A stretch of DNA of 64,000 bases from Anoxybacillus amylolyticus (GTDB lineage Bacteria > Bacillota > Bacilli > Bacillales > Anoxybacillaceae). Where the stretch lies: NCBI RefSeq assembly GCF_001634285.1, contig NZ_CP015438.1:2182001-2246000 (forward strand), in the 5' to 3' direction. A program made the position numbers and the translations under genes. Below the pieces are notes generated by a model, which did no database searches, was not told the DNA's origin, and worked only from the letters and a program-made list of their open reading frames with translations. Shown here one piece after another: positions 9,731 to 19,220 of the stretch (within the stretch, counting starts at the first letter, position 1; the number at the start of each line of letters is the position of its first letter).

Positions 9731-9853
9731 AGTAAGTCCTCCTTGGTTGGATGATAGGTGTTTGTTGGTACCCCTGCATCATACCAAGAGGGCTTTTTTC
9801 TTTCAAGTCCCCCAAAACCTTTCTAACAGGAATGCTTTCTTTTTTCGAAATGA

Positions 9854-10006
9854 TTCAAAGAAATCGAACCCGAACAAGCGATTAAACAAATGTTGTTGCA
9901 CAACCCGTATAATCACCGCAATCCAAGTGCTGTTTCAAAAATCCATGAACCGATCCATGTTCGTGATTACTGTCTTTTTCTCACTAATCAAGAAAAATTC
10001 GAGTAA
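9854..10006 (+). pseudogene. Possible protein-coding fragment between IS110 and oppB
   Basis: A 50-codon open stretch without a start codon reading KEIEPEQAIKQMLLHNPYNH and ending HVRDYCLFLTNQEKFE before a stop. Its residue mix looks protein-like and unlike the noise of other frames, and nothing else occupies this 360-bp gap. Family unknown. Confidence 0.25.
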
Positions 10007-10092
10007 CATACATTGGCGCACTCTCTTCCCCCGTATATAGTGTCTTCATAGGTAGATCTTGATTTTGTGTCAATACATTCCTCCGCCCTGCT

Positions 10093-11061
10093 CTACTCGA
10101 TTCTTATCCTCGGATCGACAGCGCTTAAAATGATGTCGGATAACAATGTCCCGACTAATGTCGCGAGCCCGGAAATCATCACAAGTGCTGTGACGACGCT
10201 ATAATCCCGCTGCATAATCGACTGAAGAAAAAGCTGGCCGATACCTGGGTAACTAAAAATAGATTCTAAAAAAACAGATCCTCCAATTAATCCAGTAATT
10301 TCATAGCCTAAAAAAGCGGCGATCGGCAAAAACGAGTTGCGCAAAATATGACGCGAATAAATTTTCGCTTCCGGCACTCCTTTTGCCCTTGCGGTGCGAA
10401 CAAAATCTTTTACTTTCGTATCAATAATTTCGCTTCGCAAGTATTGAATGATTCCGACCGTACTAATTAACGCGCCTGATAAAGAAGGCAATAAAAGATG
10501 GTTAAACTTACTTATGTAATAATCCCATGTCCCTTCTTCTAGTTGAATATCGACGCTACCGCCCGTTGGAAACCATCCGAGCTTAAACCCGAACAGAAAG
10601 AGCATAATGAGGGCGAAAATAAATAGCGGAGTCGCAAAGCTAACATAGCTATATCCAACAATGAGCTTATCTGCCCACGAATCTTGCCAACGACCAGAAA
10701 TCACTCCTAACGGTACAGCAATCGCATACGTTAAGACAAGAATGCATAAGGAAAGCAACACCGTATTCCACATTCTCCCTGCCAATAAATCGGTCACAGG
10801 CTGTTGATGGACGTATGACAAACCTAAATCTCCATGAAGTAAATTTTTTATCCATCGTGTATATTGAACATATAGAGGGTCGTTTAGCCCTAATTTTTCT
10901 CTCATCTCGGCTAACGTTTGCGCATCCATTTTTGGGTTGTTCGCTAGCTGCCCTGTTAAAGCGTCCCCTGGCATCGCTTTTGCCAGCAGAAAAATAAGTA
11001 CACTTAAAATAAATAGTTGCGGAATCATCATCACGATACGTCGCAATATAAATTTGACCAT
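10093..11061 (-). CDS. oppB: Oligopeptide ABC transporter permease OppB/AppB
   Basis: 322-aa inner-membrane permease. N-terminal MVKFILRRIVMMIPQLFILSVLIF helix, the family motif GLNDPLYVQYTRWIKNLLHGDLG and the EAA loop (RTARAKGVPEAKIYSRHILRNSFLP). It follows oppF by 16 bases with a GGGGGGAAGAGG site, so oppD-oppF-oppB are one transcript. In an intact operon oppC would follow directly. Confidence 0.94.
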   Translation of the reverse strand: MVKFILRRIVMMIPQLFILSVLIFLLAKAMPGDALTGQLANNPKMDAQTLAEMREKLGLNDPLYVQYTRWIKNLLHGDLGLSYVHQQPVTDLLAGRMWNTVLLSLCILVLTYAIAVPLGVISGRWQDSWADKLIVGYSYVSFATPLFIFALIMLFLFGFKLGWFPTGGSVDIQLEEGTWDYYISKFNHLLLPSLSGALISTVGIIQYLRSEIIDTKVKDFVRTARAKGVPEAKIYSRHILRNSFLPIAAFLGYEITGLIGGSVFLESIFSYPGIGQLFLQSIMQRDYSVVTALVMISGLATLVGTLLSDIILSAVDPRIRIE

Positions 11062-11077
11062 CCTCTTCCCCCCTCTC

Positions 11078-12004
11078 TTACGGAATCGCCACCAAATGGG
11101 TGTTGGAAATACGTTTTAGCGGATACGCTCTTCCTTCCGCATCAAAATAGCGAGCATACGATTGTTCATAGTCTTTCTCGATTTGTTGTCGTAGTTTTTG
11201 CTGCTCTTGCCGTTTTAACGGGTCAGCGTTCGGAATAGACGACAGCAGTCTCTTTGTATAAATATGTTGCGGATTTTGAAATATATCTTCGCTCGTCCCT
11301 TCCTCGACAAATTGTCCTCTGTACATAATGCCAATCCGATTGCACATATGGCGAATTATTCCTAAATCGTGGCTAATAAACAAATACGTAAGCTGAAATT
11401 CTTTTTGAATGTCTTTCATAAAATTTAACACTTGAGCCTGCACCGACACATCAAGCGCAGATACCGGTTCGTCAGCAATGATTAGCTTTGGATTGAGCGT
11501 TAACGCACGGGCAATGCCGATACGTTGCCGCTGGCCACCGGAAAATTCATGTGGATATTTATAGACGGAGTCCGGATGCAATCCTACTTTTTCAATGAAG
11601 TATTGTACTTTTCGTTTTTCTTCTTGCGGAGATAGTTTTTCAAAATTGCGCAGCGGCTCTGCGACAATGTCTAATACCCGCTTCTTTGGATTAAGAGAAG
11701 AGTACGGATCTTGAAAAATCATTTGAATGTCTCTTCGGTGCTGAGCGAATTCACGGCGACTTAGTTTCGTCAAATCTTTTCCGTCAAACAAAATTTCTCC
11801 CCCTGTTGCTTTCACTAAGCCAACAATCGTTCGTCCCGTTGTCGTTTTCCCACATCCCGATTCCCCGACTAATCCGTACGTTTCCCCTTTTTGTAATTCA
11901 AAGCTAATTTCATCGACCGCTTTCACATGCCCGATGACCGTTCGAAAAAACCCACCGCGCACCGGATAATATACTTTTAGTCGATTCACTTGGAGAAATG
12001 TCAT
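11078..12004 (-). CDS. oppF: Oligopeptide ABC transporter ATPase OppF/AppF
   Basis: 308-aa ATPase subunit. Walker A GESGCGKTT, Q-loop QDPYSSLNP, signature SGGQRQRIGIARAL, Walker B LIIADEPVSALD and the switch His in FISHDLG are all present, followed by the C-terminal oligopeptide-transporter extension. Its ATG overlaps the oppD stop (ATGA), indicating translational coupling. Confidence 0.95.
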   Translation of the reverse strand: MTFLQVNRLKVYYPVRGGFFRTVIGHVKAVDEISFELQKGETYGLVGESGCGKTTTGRTIVGLVKATGGEILFDGKDLTKLSRREFAQHRRDIQMIFQDPYSSLNPKKRVLDIVAEPLRNFEKLSPQEEKRKVQYFIEKVGLHPDSVYKYPHEFSGGQRQRIGIARALTLNPKLIIADEPVSALDVSVQAQVLNFMKDIQKEFQLTYLFISHDLGIIRHMCNRIGIMYRGQFVEEGTSEDIFQNPQHIYTKRLLSSIPNADPLKRQEQQKLRQQIEKDYEQSYARYFDAEGRAYPLKRISNTHLVAIP

Positions 12005-13005
12005 GCCTTTTCACCCCCGTCGGGAAAGTAAAAATGTTGGTAGCACGTGCAGCGAACCCAATGATTAGGTTCGACTTCCCGCAATATAGGATGCGATTCA
12101 TGGGTGGACTCGTCTATCCAACTAATTCTTGTACGGAATCTGCAGCCAGTTCTCGGAAGTTTCGTCAATGGTGGAACGATCCCTTGAATAACATGAAGTG
12201 TTTCTTTTGGAGTTTGCAAGGAAGGGATGGACTGCAATAACGAACGGGTATACGGGTGCAACGGGCGAGTAAATAGTGTATGTACATCTGCGAGTTCGAC
12301 AATTTCTCCTGCATACATGACAGCGACCCGGTCGGCCATTTCGGCAACTACCCCTAAATCATGGGTAATTAAAATAATTCCCGTGTTCATTTGTTGCTGT
12401 AAGTCTTTTAATAAACGAATAATTTGTGCTTGAATCGTTACATCTAACGCAGTCGTCGGCTCATCGGCAATGATTAACGTTGGATTACAAGCAATTGCAA
12501 TCGCAATTACTACGCGTTGTCGCATCCCTCCTGACAATTCATGAGGATAACGGTTATACACCTGTGCGGGATTTGGAATGCCAACACGTTCAAGCAATTC
12601 TAGCGTCCGGTTTCGTTTCTCAGCAGCCGATAGCGCAGTGTGATAGTCCATGCTTTCTTCAATTTGCTTGCCAACGGTCATGAGCGGATTTAACGCTGTC
12701 AGCGGATCTTGAAAAATCATGCCGATATCTTTTCCGCGAATTTGATTTAATGCTTGTACCGATTGTGCCAAAAGGTTGTTCCCTTTAAACATGACGGATC
12801 CTTCTAATTTTGTCCGTTCCGGCGGATGTAATCCAATAATCGAAAGGGCAAGTGCGCTTTTTCCACAACCTGACTCCCCAACAATCGCAAGCACTTCACT
12901 TTCGTGAACAGTGAAAGAAACATCATCGACCGCTGCGTAATATTCCTCATGAATTCGGAAAGAAACTCGTAAATGTTCAATTTGTAACACTGACTGTTTC
13001 AACAA
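12001..13005 (-). CDS. oppD: Oligopeptide ABC transporter ATPase OppD/AppD
   Basis: 334-aa ATPase subunit, first gene of the operon. Walker A GESGCGKSA, Q-loop QDPLTALNP, signature SGGMRQRVVIAIAI and Walker B LIIADEPTTALD are intact; the C-terminal extension has the TGCRF and cysteine-containing region (HWVRCTCYQ) that often binds an iron-sulfur cluster in this subunit. TTG start at 13005 (or the following TTG) after an AGGTGG site. A consensus-like promoter lies about 55 bases upstream. Confidence 0.94.
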   Translation of the reverse strand: MLKQSVLQIEHLRVSFRIHEEYYAAVDDVSFTVHESEVLAIVGESGCGKSALALSIIGLHPPERTKLEGSVMFKGNNLLAQSVQALNQIRGKDIGMIFQDPLTALNPLMTVGKQIEESMDYHTALSAAEKRNRTLELLERVGIPNPAQVYNRYPHELSGGMRQRVVIAIAIACNPTLIIADEPTTALDVTIQAQIIRLLKDLQQQMNTGIILITHDLGVVAEMADRVAVMYAGEIVELADVHTLFTRPLHPYTRSLLQSIPSLQTPKETLHVIQGIVPPLTKLPRTGCRFRTRISWIDESTHESHPILREVEPNHWVRCTCYQHFYFPDGGEKA

Positions 13006-13058
13006 GTGACCACCTTCTATTAAACTGAAAATTGTTTATTTTTTGATTTTATATAAGT

Positions 13059-13087
13059 ATATTATTACAATCTTTTTGTTATTTCAA
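13059..13087 (-). promoter_or_regulatory. Promoter of the opp operon
   Basis: On the minus strand TTGAAA, a 17-base spacer and TATAAT-like TAATAT, within a very AT-rich gap upstream of oppD. Confidence 0.65.
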
Positions 13088-13171
13088 CATTTTTTATCTT
13101 TTATTACATAAATAATATAAAAATTGAAATTGAAATCTTATTTTCAATTATTTTATTATTTTCCCATAAAA

Positions 13172-13200
13172 ATTCTCCCTTAGCCACGCTAAGGGAGAAT
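13172..13200 (-). terminator. Terminator after the chemotaxis receptor gene
   Basis: Perfect 12-bp stem (13172-13183, 13189-13200) with a 5-base loop and TTTTTA on its minus-strand 3' side, immediately after the MCP stop. Confidence 0.88.
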
Positions 13201-13205
13201 GCATT

Positions 13206-15311
13206 CTAAAGCTTAAATCTCTCTACCGCTTCAAACAAGTCTTGCGCTTTGTCGTTGAGTGATTGCACAGAAGAAGAAATTTCCTGCATGGAAGCGAGCA
13301 GCTGTTCGGAAGCCGCGGCAACCATTTGGGTTTGCTGGCCCGATTCTTTCGAAATGTGCTCAGTTTCTTGAATCGTCGCGGAAAGCGTTTGAAGCGATGT
13401 TTCCATCAACGAAAGTCTGGAGGACACATCGTTAATTTGCTCAGTTACGTCATGTGTTGCTTGTAAAATTTTACTGAAAATTGCACCTGTATGGTTTGCA
13501 ACTTCAACGCCTTTCTCCGCTTCCTGTAACACATGCTCCATCGCTGTCATTGAATTCGACGTATCATGCTGAATTTCGCTTAATAGGTTATGGATTTGTT
13601 TCGTAGATTGCGACGATTGCTCTGCGAGTTTCCGCACTTCATCAGCAACGACCGCAAATCCACGACCGTGTTCGCCAGCCCTTGCCGCTTCAATTGCCGC
13701 ATTTAACGCCAACAAATTTGTCTGTTCGGCAATCGCTGTAATCATTTGCGTCATTTGACCAATATTGTTCGAACGCTCATGAAGCGTTTGAATGAGGTGT
13801 GACGATTGCGACACAAGCTCGTTCACATTCGCCATTTGCTGAATCATTTGTTGCACCGAATCGCTTCCACTTTGTGCCTCGTTTGTCATGGCGACAGAAG
13901 AAGACGCCACTTGTTTCGCACGCTCCGCAATATAGTGCGTATCATGCAGCAACTCTTGAATCGATTCCGTGTTTTGTTCTGCATGTTTCAGTTGTTGTTC
14001 GGCGCCAATGGCCACGCTTTCGATCGTTGCCGCGACTTGTCCCGTTGCTTGCATCGTCTCTTCTGTAATCGCCGTTAACTCTTCAGAGGCTGCCGATACT
14101 TCTTCCGTCATTTGCTGGTTAACAGAAATAATGGAGCGGAACGATTCGATGAGCTCATTAAACGATTTGGCAATTTGGGCAAATTCGTCGTTCGTTTGAA
14201 TATTCATCTTCACCGTTAAATCGCCGGTTGCTGCTTGTTTCATGTTTGCTTCAATGAGCGTAATATGATGGCGAACAGAAAAATAAAACGCTACAAACAA
14301 ATAGACCATCAACAACGATGCAAGCACAATTATCGAAATCGTCAGCCATTTGCTCGTATGTAACGAATCATAACGATCGTTAATTCGCTCCGCTAACAAT
14401 TTCATCATAAATTGTTCCATGCTGTATAGCTTTTCATGTGCTCGGTTCGTACGTTCGTACAGCTCGGTCGGTTTTATGGATACTTGTCCGACCATTAAAA
14501 ACTCTTTGTTCATCATACCGGACATGCTAATGACTTCCGTCATCGCCGTACTTTTATATTCTTCAAATTTATTTTTCAGCGGCTTGTCGTCCATAAACAT
14601 GAGTGCTGCCGAATGGTTCAACGAATTGAGCGAATTGTCGATAGCATTGAGAAAATACGTCATTTTTGATTGATCCATCTCGTAAATTTGTGTACTAAAC
14701 GCCATTTTCACACCAAGCGCCTGTGCGGAACTAATCAGTTCCGTTAACGCTGGCACTTTTTCGACCATGACACGGGATAAATAATTGTTATCAATGTTGT
14801 TATCAAGCGTTAAATTGGAACGGTCCGCCACGGTCATCATTATTTCTATTAAACTATTGACAATAATGTTATGGCGCGACACCGTTTCATCCATCGTGTA
14901 CGTTTTCCAGCCGCTTTTCATTTGTTGCCAAGTGTTCGCTAAATCTTTCCATTGCTTTTGGACAGAAAACGGATCATTGTATCGTTGTTGGATCGTTTGT
15001 ACATGCTTTACGAGCTGATCTAATTGTTGTTCTGCTTTTTTCGCCTTCTGTTCACTCGCTGTATCCCCAGATAGGTAAAGCAATGTTGCTTCTCGATGTT
15101 GTTGTAACGCCTGCAACCCGATTGAAAAATCTTCCATATATACTAAACCCATCTTTTCGTATTCAACAAATGCTGCTTTTTCCCCTAGCGAGCGAATGTA
15201 AAACGTTCCGATCGTCACAAGGGAAAAAATAAAAATAATAAATAAGAGCATAAATTTTTTTCCAAACTTGAGTCGATTTAATAATAGCGACCCTGGCTGA
15301 AAAAGTTGCAT
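13206..15311 (-). CDS. Methyl-accepting chemotaxis protein
   Basis: 701-aa transmembrane chemoreceptor. Membrane helix 1 lies near residues 20-40 ([19 protein letters not shown]), an extracellular all-helical ligand domain covers about 40-320, helix 2 ([22 protein letters not shown]) lies near 325-347, then a HAMP domain and the coiled-coil signalling domain with the hairpin tip [19 protein letters not shown] that binds CheA/CheW. It ends in [12 protein letters not shown] start. Monocistronic, with its own terminator. The ligand is unknown. Confidence 0.93.
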   Translation of the reverse strand: MQLFQPGSLLLNRLKFGKKFMLLFIIFIFSLVTIGTFYIRSLGEKAAFVEYEKMGLVYMEDFSIGLQALQQHREATLLYLSGDTASEQKAKKAEQQLDQLVKHVQTIQQRYNDPFSVQKQWKDLANTWQQMKSGWKTYTMDETVSRHNIIVNSLIEIMMTVADRSNLTLDNNIDNNYLSRVMVEKVPALTELISSAQALGVKMAFSTQIYEMDQSKMTYFLNAIDNSLNSLNHSAALMFMDDKPLKNKFEEYKSTAMTEVISMSGMMNKEFLMVGQVSIKPTELYERTNRAHEKLYSMEQFMMKLLAERINDRYDSLHTSKWLTISIIVLASLLMVYLFVAFYFSVRHHITLIEANMKQAATGDLTVKMNIQTNDEFAQIAKSFNELIESFRSIISVNQQMTEEVSAASEELTAITEETMQATGQVAATIESVAIGAEQQLKHAEQNTESIQELLHDTHYIAERAKQVASSSVAMTNEAQSGSDSVQQMIQQMANVNELVSQSSHLIQTLHERSNNIGQMTQMITAIAEQTNLLALNAAIEAARAGEHGRGFAVVADEVRKLAEQSSQSTKQIHNLLSEIQHDTSNSMTAMEHVLQEAEKGVEVANHTGAIFSKILQATHDVTEQINDVSSRLSLMETSLQTLSATIQETEHISKESGQQTQMVAAASEQLLASMQEISSSVQSLNDKAQDLFEAVERFKL

Positions 15312-15692
15312 GTTCTTCCTCCTTGCCCCTTCTATTTTATGAAAATTAAGATTACTTTTTATTTTATCAAAAAAGTAACCAAATGAAAAATACTATTTTT
15401 TTAATAAAAACAAAATGCCCCTGTCCATCAATGAACAAAGGGGACGAGCGTGATGAACGCGGGCTATGCAATTAGTGAATTTGCATATTTTTTTCGAATA
15501 TTCTCATGATCTTTAGTAAAATGAAAGTGCCCTTGCATGGGGATTCCCCTTTCGAACGATGGTTGGCACTTTCATTCTACAGGAGATCCGCAGGCAAGGG
15601 CTATTTTTATGCTTACTCGATTTTATCTAGCACTAGGGGTTATATTTCATGAGTGTTGATTATCCATTATTTTACTAAAAACATAGGAATCA
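15312..15692. other. Gene-free stretch with competing hairpins
   Basis: No credible gene. 15520-15531 and 15565-15576 form a perfect 12-bp stem; 15529-15536 pairs instead with 15594-15601 (GCCCTTGC/GCAAGGGC), overlapping the first stem. It may be an attenuator-like RNA or an insertion-element end; nothing decides between them. Confidence 0.5.
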
Positions 15693-15835
15693 GGCTCTTC
15701 ACCAAAAGTTGTGCTTGATTTTTTATAACAGGCTCTTCTGACGCTTGCGAGGAAGAATCAGCAAACCAATGATTTTTGCACATTCTTGTTCAAGAAAGCG
15801 TATCACTTGTCAAGTACATGTTGTGGTGATGAACC
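15693..15835 (+). repeat. ISL3-derived MITE, copy 1 (143 bp)
   Basis: Starts GGCTCTTCACCAAAAGTTGT and ends with the inverted, related sequence TTGTGGTGATGAACC. Flanks AGGAATCA / TAGAATCA are a near-match 8-bp duplication. Almost identical to copies at 25230 and 42800. No coding capacity, so it must be moved by an ISL3 transposase in trans. Confidence 0.88.
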
Positions 15836-15970
15836 TAGAATCATATAGCTGAACACAAGCTTTTCTGCCTTTTCGATTTTTCGTTTCTGCTTTTATCTCA
15901 ATACGAGCTGATATGGTATAACGTGGGAAGTAGTAAGCTAGATGTAAAACAAAATTTCAACTTATATAGT

Positions 15971-16246
15971 TCATGTAAGCGTATCTGTATCAATCTCAAT
16001 ATTTACAAGGCTGGCACCGTTAGGCAAGATGTCCTTTAGCTTTTCGACAGAAGAAGCAGCAGGAATGTCCTCTCCTACATCTTCCATATAGTCGAGCATC
16101 GTCAACAATACATCCTCTGCCATCTCTACTGCCTCCACCAACGTGTATCCTTGGGTAAAGCAATTGTCTAGATCAGGAAAAGTGACGATATAGCAGTCGT
16201 CCTCCTCTACTTTTTGAATGATTGCGTAAAATTGATATACAGCCAT
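15971..16246 (-). CDS. HicB-like antitoxin
   Basis: 91-aa protein of the HicB family: a partially degraded RNase H-like fold with YYAIIQKVEEDDCYIVTFPDLDNC, the conserved G-x-T-x-x-E-A in GYTLVEAVEMAEDVL, and a variable C-terminus. HicB proteins normally neutralise HicA mRNA interferases. No hicA is seen next to it: the sequence upstream is a truncated DUF1524 gene, so it appears orphaned or is a solitary HicB-like regulator. ATG start with an AGGAGG site. Confidence 0.75.
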   Translation of the reverse strand: MAVYQFYAIIQKVEEDDCYIVTFPDLDNCFTQGYTLVEAVEMAEDVLLTMLDYMEDVGEDIPAASSVEKLKDILPNGASLVNIEIDTDTLT

Positions 16247-16271
16247 TTATTATCCTCCTGTGTTTCATTGT

Positions 16272-16501
16272 TCATGGGCGTCTTGCCAATAAATCGATAA
16301 TTTGTCGTTGCCGTTCTTCTAAAACCTTTGGTGTCCACTCGTCTTTCTGGTCAATAAATACCTTGCTCCCTTTGAAAACGTCCATATGTCCTTTTAAGTA
16401 ACGTTCCTTTTTCTGTTTAAAATCTAGGTTGCTTAACGAACTATTTTTTCTCTTGCTAATGAGGACCAAGTTCGCAATTTTATCTGTCCAATACTTTCTC
16501 T
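16272..16501 (-). pseudogene. C-terminal fragment of a DUF1524 (HNH-like) protein, possibly SspE-type
   Basis: 77 codons reading KYWTDKIANLVLISKRKNSS then LSNLDFKQKKERYL, which matches the end of DUF1524 domains (W...GNLxLLSxxxN....N..F..KK..Y). DUF1524 is the C-terminal nuclease part of GmrSD type IV enzymes and of SspE, the DUF262-DUF1524 effector of Ssp phosphorothioation systems. The fragment begins exactly at the IS66 left end (16502), so everything upstream, including the catalytic His region and any DUF262 domain, has been lost. Given the Ssp genes nearby, an sspE remnant is plausible, but a GmrSD-type gene cannot be excluded. Confidence 0.65.
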
Positions 16502-16586
16502 GCAAGCGTCAAATTCTTCCCACCTAGTTTTGCCCCTATATCCGTGCCATCATTTCTTTAGAAATCTTTATTAAAGGAGTTTTGGT

Positions 16587-16904
16587 ATGGACAAAAACGA
16601 ATGAAGACAGGAGTGGGAACAGCAAATTATCTCCTACCGAGCGAGTGGGCTTACCCAAGCAAAATGGTGTGAAATCCATGATGTAAAAGTTCATCAGCTG
16701 AAGTACTGGCTCAAACGGCTCGAAGGTTCCAACGCTACACCAAACCCCTCTACAAAATGGGCATCCGTTGTGATGACAGATCCATCGATCCATGAAGACG
16801 ATTCCATCCAAGTGAAAATCGGCGAATTTTCTATAGAAGTGAAGCAAGGATTTCATCCTTCGCTTTTTGCCGATGTGGTGAAGGTGTTGAAAACGTTATG
16901 TTGA
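16587..16904 (+). pseudogene. tnpA: IS66 tnpA with in-frame TGA
   Basis: 105-codon frame homologous to copy 2 tnpA (36477-36794). Codon 6 is TGA where copy 2 has TTA (Leu). The rest (SYRASGLTQAKWCE, VHQLKYWLKRLEGSN) is intact. Overlaps tnpB. Confidence 0.85.
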
Positions 16905-17254
16905 ATGCGGCAACGGTGACCCATGTGTACCTCGCTCGAGGGAGTACCGATTTGCGAAAATCCATCGACGGGTTGGCAGCCATCGTCCAAGAAGAATTTC
17001 AGCTCAATCCCTTTTCTTCTAGCCTTTTTGTGTTCTGCAATCGTGGACGGGATAAATGGAAAATTCTTCATTGGGATCATAACGGTTTTTGGTTATATTA
17101 TCGCCGACTCGAACGTGGAACGTTTGATTGGTCTTCTGATCATAGCTTAGAACCTTTAAAAATTAGTCCGCGCCAATTACGATGGTTACTCGATGGACTA
17201 TCACTGGAACAGAAACAAGCCCATTCGGCGGTAACCGCAAAGAAAGTTATTTAA
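16898..17254 (+). CDS. tnpB: IS66 accessory protein TnpB (Orf2)
   Basis: 118 aa; VTHVYLARGSTDLRKSIDGLAAIVQ and LFVFCNRGRDKWKILHWDHNGFWLYYRRLERG are the IS66 Orf2 signatures. It is the only open gene of this copy and starts at an ATG overlapping the end of tnpA. Confidence 0.92.
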   Translation: MLNAATVTHVYLARGSTDLRKSIDGLAAIVQEEFQLNPFSSSLFVFCNRGRDKWKILHWDHNGFWLYYRRLERGTFDWSSDHSLEPLKISPRQLRWLLDGLSLEQKQAHSAVTAKKVI

Positions 17255-17301
17255 ATAATAAAAATTCAGGGAATTCCGCTGTTTTGTTGTATAACGAAGA
17301 G

Positions 17302-18909
17302 ATGAAAACAACAGTGAAATTCCCTCATTCCAATCTTACACCGGAAGATCTCCTCCAACGATTGGAAATGCTGGAAAAGCAAAATGCAGAATGACAGGCG
17401 AAACAACAGGAGTTGGAAGCCAAATTAAAATAGTATGAAGAACAACTTCGCCTTCTGCAACATAAACGTTTTGGCGTTTCGAGCGAAAAAACCCTTCCCG
17501 GTCAATCGGAACTATTCAACGACGTAGAAAACGAATCCAACCTTGAGTTGCCGGAACCTACGTTGGAGTCCATTCGTTATCAGCGCCGTCGGAAAACACG
17601 CGGTCACCGCGAAGCGATGCTGGAAAACCTGCCGGTGGAAACGGTCGAATACCGTTTATCCGATGAAGAGCAGGTCTGTTCGTGTTGTGGTGGAGACCTG
17701 CATGAAATGAGTACGGAAGTACGCCAAGAACTTGTCTATATTCCTGCGGAATGAAAAGTAGTCAAACACGTGCAATATGTCTATTCTTGTCGCCATTGTG
17801 AGCACCATGAGATCGAAACACCTATTCAAACAGCGCCTAGACCGAAATCCGTCATTCCGGGCAGTTTTGCCTCTCCTTCTATTTTGGCGCATATTATGAC
17901 GCAAAAATATGCAGAGGGGCTCCCGTTATATCGCCAAGAAAAACAGTTTCAACGAATGGGCATGCCTCTTTCTCGACAAACCTTTGCCAATTGGATGGTC
18001 AAAGGAGCGGAACGATGGCTGAGTGTGCTGTATCATCGGATGAATGAGCATCTTCTAACGCTTGATATTATTCATGCCGATGAAACCACCCTTCAGGTTC
18101 TTCAGGAACCTGGAAGACCGGCTACTTCTACCTCCTATTTATGGCAGTATCAGACAGGAATAGAAGGTCCGCCTATCATCCTTTATGATTATCAGGAAAC
18201 GAGAGCTGGGGAAAACCCGAAGAATTTCCTAAACGGTTTTCAAGGCTATTTGCAGGTGGATGGATACGCAGGATACCATCAAGTGCCAAACGTAACCTTG
18301 GTTGGTTGTTGGGCTCATGCGCGTAGAGGATTTACAGACGCCCTAAAATCCATGCCTGCCCATAGCGTGACACCAGTGACCGCAACGGAAGGTCTGAATT
18401 TCTGTAACCAACTGTTTGCGGTGGAACGTAAATGAAAAAAATTAGATCCTAAAGATCGGTAGGAAGAACGTCTAAAACAAAGCAAGCCTATCTTAGACGC
18501 TTTTTTGTCATGGCTTCAAAAGCAAAAACAGCACGTGTTGCCAAAGAGCGCATTAGGAAAAGCCATTGCGTATTGTCTGAACCAATGGGATAAATTAGTG
18601 GCCTTTTTAGAGGATGGGCGACTGGAGATCGATCATAATCGTAGCGAACGCTCGATCAAATCGGTGGTCATCGGGAGGAAAAATTGGCTTTTCGCCAATA
18701 CACCACAAGGTGCACGAGCAAGTGCCATCATCTACAGCATAGTGGAGACAGCGAAAGCGAATCAATTACATCCATATTATTACCTTCGCTATCTTTTTGA
18801 GAAGCTTCCCAATATGGATTTGTCAGACAAGAACGCATTGGATCAAATGCTTCCTTGGTCAACCACACTCCCTGTTTCATGTATTGCTTTTCAGCAGCTA
18901 ACTAAATAA
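17302..18909 (+). pseudogene. tnpC: IS66 transposase TnpC with five nonsense codons
   Basis: 536-codon frame in one register, homologous to the open copy 2 transposase. Stops lie at 17392 (TGA), 17431 (TAG), 17752 (TGA), 18433 (TGA) and 18460 (TAG). Three of them replace Leu TTA by TGA, one replaces Trp and one Tyr. There is also a 9-bp in-frame deletion near 17401 but no frameshift. The DDE motifs (HADETTLQVL, QVDGYAGYHQ, NRSERSIKSVVIGRKNW) remain readable. Non-functional unless stops are read through. Confidence 0.9.
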
Positions 18910-18957
18910 TACCCCAAGCCCCGGCCTTCAAAAAGGTGGGGGCTATTTGACGTTTAC

Positions 18958-19187
18958 GGGCAGAGAAAGTTCGAAAATCCAACGCTCTCCTTCTTTTCGC
19001 ACCTTTTGAATCAAAACATCTGGTAAATCGATGAGTTCTTTGATAAACTGAGAGTACATGCGAATTTTCCTTTAATGGTTTGGTTTGGTCACCTTTACCA
19101 TACAGGAAAATTCGCATTTTTTGTACCCTCTATTCTCTCTATGCACACCTATCTTAAATGATCAAGTACAACTTGTGGTGAAGAGCC
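18958..19187 (-). mobile_element. ISL3-family element remnant (5' end)
   Basis: Carries an ISL3-type inverted end (19158-19187, reading GGCTCTTCACCACAAGTTGT on the minus strand) and, from an ATG at 19059, the transposase N-terminus YSQFIKELIDLPDVLIQKVR with the ELSLPV segment typical of ISL3 enzymes, cut off at the IS66 right end. The end sequence closely resembles those of the 143-bp MITEs, making this family their likely source of transposase. Confidence 0.75.
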
Positions 19188-19220
19188 ATATAAATTAGAT
19201 TTTTCCTTTATTAACCAACA

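Larger units (their letters stand above)
8180..9790 (-). mobile_element. IS110-family insertion sequence between oppB and oppC
   Basis: Contains one complete DEDD transposase gene flanked by about 60 bases of upstream and about 270 bases of GC-richer, structured downstream non-coding DNA. Exact ends were not resolved because IS110 elements lack clear terminal inverted repeats and duplications; the limits given are the change in base composition. It splits the opp operon. Confidence 0.7.
16502..18957 (+). mobile_element. IS66-family element, copy 1 (degenerate)
   Basis: Left end GCAAGCGTCAAATTCTTCCC, right end (inverted) GTAAACGTCAAATAGCCCCC, with the three IS66 genes tnpA, tnpB and tnpC in order. 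tnpA and tnpC carry in-frame stops; tnpB is open. It is 9 bp shorter than copy 2 (34415-36879). No matching 8-bp duplication is seen: it abuts the DUF1524 fragment on the left and an ISL3 remnant on the right, implying rearrangement. Confidence 0.9.

Noticed and set aside
15971-16246. Complete HicAB toxin-antitoxin pair
   Set aside because: Only the HicB-like gene is present; the adjacent upstream frame is a DUF1524 fragment, not a HicA toxin.
17302-18909. Programmed stop-codon readthrough or a UGA-recoding genome
   Set aside because: Other genes in the window use TGA as a normal terminator, and tnpC also contains TAG stops. Decay is the simpler reading, though the pattern is listed as odd.
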